A stretch of 17,264 nucleotides of DNA from the NCBI GenBank assembly GCA_014728565.1, contig WJLK01000007.1, positions 1 to 17,264 on the forward strand. The letters are read 5' to 3'. The stretch's first letter is position 1, and every line of letters starts with the position of its first letter. The notes under the pieces are model-generated. The model was given only the letters and a program-made list of their open reading frames with translations. It was not told the DNA's origin and did not search any database. Positions 12,677 through 17,264 of this stretch are shown here, piece after piece. The DNA comes from Candidatus Pacearchaeota archaeon (GTDB lineage: Archaea; Nanobdellota; Nanobdellia; Pacearchaeales; GW2011-AR1). Made by a program: the position numbers and the translations under genes.

Positions 12677-13699
12677 TTACTTCCTTATTGATTTTATTTC
12701 AGACTTTTTGTTCATATACTCCTCGTTATATAGCTCCCAGAAAAGAATTAAATAAGCTACTAAGAGAGGTCCGATAAATATCCCTATAATTCCAAACTGA
12801 ATTATACCAATATATATTCCAATAATTGAGATCAGAGGATGTATACTCCCGTATCTCTCATTAATAATTGGCCTTAGTATATTATCAACTGTGCTTATTA
12901 AAATTCCAACTACAATAAGAACAATTCCCTTGCTTATGCTCCCTCCTATTAAAAGAATTAAAGAAGCAGGAACCCAGACAATAGGTGCTCCAACTATAGG
13001 CAAGAAAGAGAGAATAAGAGTAACAAATCCCCAAAAAAGTGCATTTGGTAATCCTAAAAGATAAAAATTCAGAGCAAGAAGTCCTCCCTGAATCAGTGCA
13101 ATAAAAAAAGTTCCAAGAATGGTTGCGTAAGTAATCTCCTTAAATTTTCTGAAGATTCTTTTTTTACTCTCCTCATTAAAAGGCAGTAAATCATGAATTA
13201 TATCTTTTATTTTTTCATCATAAATAACAAAATAGTAAAGCAGGAAAAACAATAAGAACAGGATTGCAAAAGCGTTTATTATATTTGCAAACAGAGGAGT
13301 TATTGCATTAGTTAAAATAGGAACAACCTGGTTCTTTAGTAATTCTTCATTAAGTTCTATTTCAAGAGGAATAATTTCATTTAGTCTTGATTCAAAAGTT
13401 TTTAATTTTTCAATTTGAGCTGGCAACAGAGTTATCTGATTAATTAAACCATTTATTAGAAAGATAAGAGGAATAATAATTACAATTAAAGATATAATAA
13501 GAATAATAGCTGCTGAAAATCCTTGAGAGAGATTATTTTTCTTCAGATATTTATTCAGAGGTCTGAAAATAAAAGTAAGGACAAGTGCTCCAAAAAAAGC
13601 ACTTATAAAAGGAATTCCTGAGTATAAAATAAAGATAAGCAAGACTATTATTACAATAGATGCTACTAATTTTTTATTTTCAAGGAATTTTTTTATCAT
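12677..13699 (-). CDS. AI-2E family (PerM/UPF0118) membrane permease
   Basis: A 340-residue polytopic membrane protein. Paired N-terminal helices (about 12-30 and 31-50, with FIFRPLNKYL between) are followed by a third helix (about 62-88). An amphipathic loop region (about 90-140), a helix at about 140-160, and a C-terminal block of four helices then occur. The C-terminal block contains LGTFFIALIQGGLLALNFYLLG, PNALFWGFVTLILSFLPIVGAP, DNILRPIINER and HPLISIIGIYIGIIQFGIIGIFIGPL (quoted in parts), the conserved signature of this family (typically P..G...VW.P and the NI..P...G). Members have been linked to autoinducer-2 export or Na+/H+ exchange; the substrate here is unknown. It is monocistronic as far as visible, convergent with dphB, with a 13-nt gap to the small ORF. 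Confidence 0.92.
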   Translation of the reverse strand: MIKKFLENKKLVASIVIIVLLIFILYSGIPFISAFFGALVLTFIFRPLNKYLKKNNLSQGFSAAIILIISLIVIIIPLIFLINGLINQITLLPAQIEKLKTFESRLNEIIPLEIELNEELLKNQVVPILTNAITPLFANIINAFAILFLLFFLLYYFVIYDEKIKDIIHDLLPFNEESKKRIFRKFKEITYATILGTFFIALIQGGLLALNFYLLGLPNALFWGFVTLILSFLPIVGAPIVWVPASLILLIGGSISKGIVLIVVGILISTVDNILRPIINERYGSIHPLISIIGIYIGIIQFGIIGIFIGPLLVAYLILFWELYNEEYMNKKSEIKSIRK

Positions 13700-13898
13700 T
13701 TTTATATTAACTACAGCCTAAGTTGCTTGCAATTTCATGTAGTTGATTTTAATTCATGTGTCTCTTATTACTCTCAGGTTTATCTTCTATTTTTCTGATT
13801 ATCTATAATGTTACTTTGTAGTGGTAACTATATAAATATTGTGGTTTTTTATTATAAAGAAAAATATTTAAAAACTCTTTATTCTTAAAAAATATACA
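13700..13898. promoter_or_regulatory. Divergent promoter region between the permease gene and the isoleucine leader
   Basis: No ORF of note is seen in these 199 nt. TATATAAATA (13829-13838) could serve the permease on the minus strand with a leader of roughly 100 nt, or a plus-strand start near 13860. TTTAAAAA (13867-13874), preceded by AAAATA, is centred about 28 nt before the ATG of the Ile-rich ORF and is the better plus-strand box. Confidence 0.45.
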
Positions 13899-13985
13899 AT
13901 GTTTAAAACAGCTATAAATGCAATCAGCAAGATTGAAAATATTTCTATTATAGCTGGTATTCTGATTATTATAATTATTATATGA
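13899..13985 (+). CDS. Isoleucine-rich 28-codon leader ORF upstream of cimA
   Basis: The ORF from ATG 13899 to TGA 13985 encodes 28 residues of which 13 are Ile, ending AGILIIIIII: six consecutive Ile codons (ATT and ATA) immediately before the stop. A TATA box at 13867-13874 places the transcription start at or next to the ATG, so it would be the first thing translated on a leaderless mRNA. An 8-bp hairpin begins at the base after the stop, and the first gene downstream is in the citramalate synthase family, the entry of an isoleucine pathway, followed by isoleucyl-tRNA synthetase. This fits a leader peptide whose translation rate senses charged tRNA-Ile. The alternative is a small membrane peptide or chance AT-rich sequence, since Ile codons are favoured by A/T composition. 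Confidence 0.5.
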   Translation: MFKTAINAISKIENISIIAGILIIIIII

Positions 13986-14011
13986 GCAGGCTCTGATTAT
14001 TCTGAGCTTGC
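13986..14011 (+). promoter_or_regulatory. Hairpin between the Ile-rich ORF and the cimA ribosome-binding site
   Basis: GCAGGCTC (13986-13993) pairs with GAGCTTGC (14004-14011), seven Watson-Crick pairs and one G-U, around the loop TGATTATTCT. It is the most G/C-rich patch of this intergenic region. It starts right after the TGA of the leader ORF, and its 3' arm directly abuts AGGA (14012-14015), the Shine-Dalgarno of cimA. No U-run follows, so a translational switch is more likely than a terminator. Confidence 0.55.
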
Positions 14012-14022
14012 AGGAATTTATC

Positions 14023-15603
14023 ATGATTGAGATATATGACTGCACATTAAGGGAAGGAGAACAGGCAAAATCCTCAGGATTTGATATGAGAAGTCGTAGA
14101 GAACTAGCGATTTTATTAGATGAATTAGGAGTAGATTTCATAGAACTGCCGTGGCCCACAAACCAAGAACTTAGAGATACTTACAAGGATATCATTCCTA
14201 AAATGAAAAATTCTAAAATAGTTGCTTTTGGGTCTACTTCAAGAACAGAAGATCCAAGTGAAGATCCTGGGCTCAAAGCAATTTTAGAAACTGGGGTAGA
14301 ATATGCATGTATTTTTGGAAAAGCAGATATTCAACATGTAGAAAGAGCATTGAAAATTAGAAGTGAAGAAAATCTTGAAAAAGTAGAAAAAAGTGTGAGA
14401 TTTTTAAGAGAAAATGGATTAACAGTATTTTTTGATGCTGAACATTACTTTAGTGGTTATAAAAGAAAAAGAGAATACGCACTTGATGTAATTACCAGTG
14501 CAACAAGAGGAGGAGCTGAAAGAATAATATTATGCGACACTAATGGAGGATTAATGCCTCAAGAAGCATTAGCTACAACAAATAGGACAAAACAGGTATT
14601 AGAACAAAGATTAGAAAAAACTGATGCAAGAAGATCATTAGGAGTTCATCTACATAATGATTGTCATATGGCATTAGCAAACACTCAGGCATTATTACCT
14701 TTAATAACACAGGTACAGGGAACAATTAATGGAATTGGAGAAAGAGTGGGAAATCTAAATCTCACCACTTTTATGGGAAATTATACTGATAAATTAAAAG
14801 AAGATCTTCCAAGAGTAACTTTAAAATTATTAACAGAAACTTATAGAAGATCCTGTCAGTTGTGCAGAGTTCAGGAAGATGAAAATCAGCCTTATGCTGG
14901 AAGATATGCTTTTGCTCATAGTGGAGGAGTGCATATTAGTGCTATGACTAGAGGGGCAAGTTATGAACATACAGATCCAGAAAGATTTGGCAATCATAGG
15001 ATATATGTATTAAATCAATTAGCTGGAAGCACAGGGATCATAGAGATAGCAAAACAACATGGAATATCTTTAGATAGAGGGAGGGGAGGTTTTGAAACAA
15101 AAGCAAGACAATTATTTCAGGAATTAGCAAGATTAGAAGCAAAAGGATATGATGCTGGAGCAATGCCTGCAGAACAATATCTATTGATAGGGAAATATTT
15201 CAATGGGTTCCCAGAATTATTTAGGATAAAAAGATGGAATTCTAACTCATGGAGAGAGGAAAATGGGAGTGAAAGATCCTGGTTTTATTGTATATGTGAT
15301 GTTCAGGGACAGGAGATAGAAGGAGATCAAACAGTTAGAGGAGGTCCAATTGATGCTGCATTTAATGTTTTAAAAATTATATTGCAAGATAAATATGATG
15401 AAGTAAGAGATCTGCATCTAGTAAATTATGTTACAAGACTTGCAAGTCTAGCAGAGGAACAAAGTGCAGTAAGAACAGAGGTATTTTTTAGAGATGGTGA
15501 TGTTTATTCAACAGTTGGAGTAGACAGCAATATATTACACTCAGGATTTGAAGCTTTAGCAAAAGGATTCCAGTATCATTTATTAAGAAATGGTCAGGTT
15601 TAA
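14023..15603 (+). CDS. cimA: Citramalate synthase / 2-isopropylmalate synthase family enzyme, CimA type
   Basis: A 526-residue enzyme of the LeuA/CimA acyl-CoA condensing family. CimA joins pyruvate and acetyl-CoA to citramalate, giving 2-oxobutyrate for isoleucine. The N-terminal TIM barrel shows TLREGEQ (Arg10, Glu11), FGSTSRTEDP, DAEHYFSGYKR, CDTNGG, the metal-binding HLH (His209, His211) and QGTINGIGERVGNLNL. The middle has QPYAGRYAFAHSGGVHISAM and YEHTDPE, and a C-terminal LeuA dimerisation/regulatory domain (about 390-526) ends TVGVDSNILHSGFEAL. GSTxR, DAEHxF and the length point to the long CimA subfamily rather than LeuA; homocitrate-type specificity cannot be excluded. I start at ATG 14023, seven bases after AGGA, not at the upstream TTG (14008), which lies in the hairpin. 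It is likely co-transcribed with ileS 39 nt downstream. Confidence 0.87.
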   Translation: MIEIYDCTLREGEQAKSSGFDMRSRRELAILLDELGVDFIELPWPTNQELRDTYKDIIPKMKNSKIVAFGSTSRTEDPSEDPGLKAILETGVEYACIFGKADIQHVERALKIRSEENLEKVEKSVRFLRENGLTVFFDAEHYFSGYKRKREYALDVITSATRGGAERIILCDTNGGLMPQEALATTNRTKQVLEQRLEKTDARRSLGVHLHNDCHMALANTQALLPLITQVQGTINGIGERVGNLNLTTFMGNYTDKLKEDLPRVTLKLLTETYRRSCQLCRVQEDENQPYAGRYAFAHSGGVHISAMTRGASYEHTDPERFGNHRIYVLNQLAGSTGIIEIAKQHGISLDRGRGGFETKARQLFQELARLEAKGYDAGAMPAEQYLLIGKYFNGFPELFRIKRWNSNSWREENGSERSWFYCICDVQGQEIEGDQTVRGGPIDAAFNVLKIILQDKYDEVRDLHLVNYVTRLASLAEEQSAVRTEVFFRDGDVYSTVGVDSNILHSGFEALAKGFQYHLLRNGQV

Positions 15604-15642
15604 AAATAATAAAAATTAAATAACAATAAGGAAGTATGTAAA

Positions 15643-17264
15643 ATGCAAGATTTCAAGGAAATAGAAAAAAAAATATTGGATTTTTGGGAAAATCAAAGAA
15701 TTTATGAAAAATCCAAAAAAAGGAATAAAAATGGAAAGAAGTTTTATTTTCTCCAGGGACCTCCATATACTTCTGGAAAAATACATATAGGACATGCCTG
15801 GAACAACTCTCTGAAGGATATTGCTATGCGTTATAAGAGGTTAAAGGGTTTTAATGTCTGGGATAGAGCTGGTTATGATATGCACGGGCTTCCGACTGAA
15901 AATGCAGTACAAAAATTACTGAAATTAAAAACAAAAGAGGAAATTGGAAAATTTGGATTAAAAAAATTTGTAAAATCTTGTATGAATTTTTCAATCCAGC
16001 ATGCTAAATTAATGAATAAAGATTTAAAGAGATTTGGAATATGGATGGATTTTGATAATGCATATATGCCTGTAAAAAAAGAGTTTATAGATGGGCAGTG
16101 GATGTTTTTTAAAAAGGCTGATGAGCAGGGAAGATTATACAAAGGCGAGAAAGTTATGCACTGGGATGCTGAAACTGAAACTGCTCTTGCTAAACATGAA
16201 CTTGAATACAAAACAGTTAAAGAAGATTCTATATTTTTGAAATTTAAGAAAAAGAATAGTAAGAATGAATATTTTTTGATATGGACAACAACTCCCTGGA
16301 CAATACCTTTTAATCTCGCAATAATGGTTAATCCAGAAGTTGATTATGTTAAGATAAAGGTAGAAAATGAATACTGGATTATAGCAAAGGTTCTTGCTGG
16401 AATCTTCATGAATTCTGTTATTGGAAAGAAATATGAGGTTGTAGAAGAATTTAAAGGAGATAAACTAGAAGGTCAGGAATACGAGCATTTCTTAGAAGAA
16501 GATATGCCTGTTTATAAAGAACTGAAAAAACAATCTCCAAGAACACATTCAGTAATCTTAAGTAAGAAGTATGTTGATACAAATTCAGGAACAGGACTAG
16601 TGCATTGTGCTCCCGGATGTGGTCCAGAAGATGAAGAGGTTGCTCGTGAATATAGGATAAAATCTTATAACTCTCTTAATGAAAGAGGAGAATTTACAGA
16701 AGGAAAATTTAAAGGGTGGACTGCAAAAATAGATGATAAAGAGTTTGTTGATTATTTTAAGCAAAAAGGAAATCTGCTTGCAACAACAGAGGTAGAGCAT
16801 GAATATCCTCATTCATGGAGAAGTCATAAACCTGTTGTCTTCAGAACAACTGAACAGTGGTTTTTAAGAACAGGAGATCTTATTGATAAATTACTTGAAT
16901 TTAATAAAGATGTCTACTGGGTTCCTAAAAAAGCAGGAGAGAGTTACAACAGGTGGGCTGAAAATTTAAGAGATAATACAGCTGTAAGGCAGAGATTCTG
17001 GGGGTGTCCTGTTCCAGTATGGGTTAATATAGAAAATGATAGTGATTATATTGTTGTAGGAGGTGTTAAAGAACTGGAAAGACTAACAGGAAGAAAATTT
17101 GATGATCTCTCTTTACATAAGCCATGGATTGATGATATTATTATTGAAAAAAATAATAAAAAATACAAAAGAATTCCAGATGTATCTGATGTGTGGATTG
17201 ACAGTGGGACTGCGAGTTGGAACTGCCTTGATAATAAAAAGAAACTTATAGAGGAATATTTTCC
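15643..17264 (+). CDS. ileS: Isoleucyl-tRNA synthetase, N-terminal part (truncated by the window edge)
   Basis: The first 540 codons of a class I aminoacyl-tRNA synthetase charging tRNA-Ile. Seen: FLQGPPYTSGKIHIGHAWNN with the HIGH signature at residues 48-51, WDRAGYDMHGLP, the editing (CP1) domain with WTTTPWTIPFNLA and GTGLVHCAPGCGPED, then EQWFLRTGDL and SRQxWG-like RQRFWGCPVPVW, and DVWIDSGTASW at the edge. HGLPTENAVQK and the insertion pattern fit the archaeal/eukaryotic-type IleRS. The KMSKS loop and anticodon-binding domain lie beyond the window. The ATG at 15643 follows AAGGAAG by about 9 nt. Placement directly after cimA suggests one isoleucine-related transcription unit. Confidence 0.95.
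   Translation, partial: MQDFKEIEKKILDFWENQRIYEKSKKRNKNGKKFYFLQGPPYTSGKIHIGHAWNNSLKDIAMRYKRLKGFNVWDRAGYDMHGLPTENAVQKLLKLKTKEEIGKFGLKKFVKSCMNFSIQHAKLMNKDLKRFGIWMDFDNAYMPVKKEFIDGQWMFFKKADEQGRLYKGEKVMHWDAETETALAKHELEYKTVKEDSIFLKFKKKNSKNEYFLIWTTTPWTIPFNLAIMVNPEVDYVKIKVENEYWIIAKVLAGIFMNSVIGKKYEVVEEFKGDKLEGQEYEHFLEEDMPVYKELKKQSPRTHSVILSKKYVDTNSGTGLVHCAPGCGPEDEEVAREYRIKSYNSLNERGEFTEGKFKGWTAKIDDKEFVDYFKQKGNLLATTEVEHEYPHSWRSHKPVVFRTTEQWFLRTGDLIDKLLEFNKDVYWVPKKAGESYNRWAENLRDNTAVRQRFWGCPVPVWVNIENDSDYIVVGGVKELERLTGRKFDDLSLHKPWIDDIIIEKNNKKYKRIPDVSDVWIDSGTASWNCLDNKKKLIEEYF

Noticed and set aside
14008..14022. TTG start five codons upstream of the cimA ATG
   Set aside because: It sits in the hairpin's 3' arm and would consume the AGGA site; the family N-terminus begins at the ATG.
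13700..14022. T-box riboswitch upstream of cimA-ileS
   Set aside because: No T-box antiterminator consensus, no terminator with a U-run and no long stem I; the short ORF plus one hairpin is a different arrangement, and T-boxes are bacterial.
13803..14159. Minus-strand 118-codon frame across the leader and the start of cimA
   Set aside because: It overlaps the conserved cimA N-terminus and both promoter boxes; no family resemblance.

Overview
The window reads as a piece of an AT-rich archaeal genome, most likely a DPANN lineage of the Woesearchaeota/Pacearchaeota kind. The evidence is class III (archaellin-type) signal peptides on several small pilins, a VirB11/ArlI-like secretion ATPase, a diphthine synthase (archaeal/eukaryotic pathway), an archaeal/eukaryotic-type isoleucyl-tRNA synthetase, TATA boxes about 25 nt upstream of several start codons (leaderless or near-leaderless transcripts), and ATGA-type start/stop overlaps. 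No taxonomic search was possible, so the lineage is an inference.

Positions 1-4731 (minus strand) form a compact operon for the cytoplasmic and inner-membrane half of an archaeal type IV pilus-like system. It encodes a membrane protein with a helix-turn-helix-like segment and a TM2 domain, a secretion ATPase, two half-size GspF/TadB-TadC-like platform proteins, and, running off the left edge, the lysine-rich N-terminus of what looks like a RecA/KaiC-type ATPase. From a shared divergent promoter region (4732-4871) the plus strand carries the extracellular half: three small prepilins with overlapping genes (4872-6173), a structured 185-nt gap, a 1098-residue pilin-anchored surface protein with a von Willebrand A domain interrupted by LamG and DUF4215 segments, another pilin-like protein, and a single-pass membrane protein with a cysteine-rich tail. 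The layout resembles archaeal Epd-like and bacterial Tad systems: one ATPase, two separate platform proteins, and small plus large (TadG-like, VWA-bearing) pseudopilins.

Positions 11035-13699 are a mixed housekeeping stretch. It holds an RpiB/LacAB-family gene broken by a -1 shift at an A7 tract and lacking usual catalytic residues, a 290-nt intergenic region with three copies of the palindrome GACATATGTC (two inside a perfect 19-bp tandem repeat), a leaderless diphthine synthase gene (dphB), a possible 38-codon membrane peptide, and a convergent AI-2E-family permease.

Positions 13899-17264 hold what I consider the most interesting element. A leaderless 28-codon ORF has 13 isoleucine codons, six of them consecutive at its 3' end. 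An 8-bp hairpin follows immediately and abuts the AGGA ribosome-binding site of a citramalate-synthase-family gene (cimA, first step of the pyruvate route to isoleucine), and ileS (isoleucyl-tRNA synthetase, cut by the right edge) comes next. The arrangement suggests leader-peptide control by charged tRNA-Ile, a form of regulation I do not know to be described in archaea; this is a hypothesis drawn from layout only.
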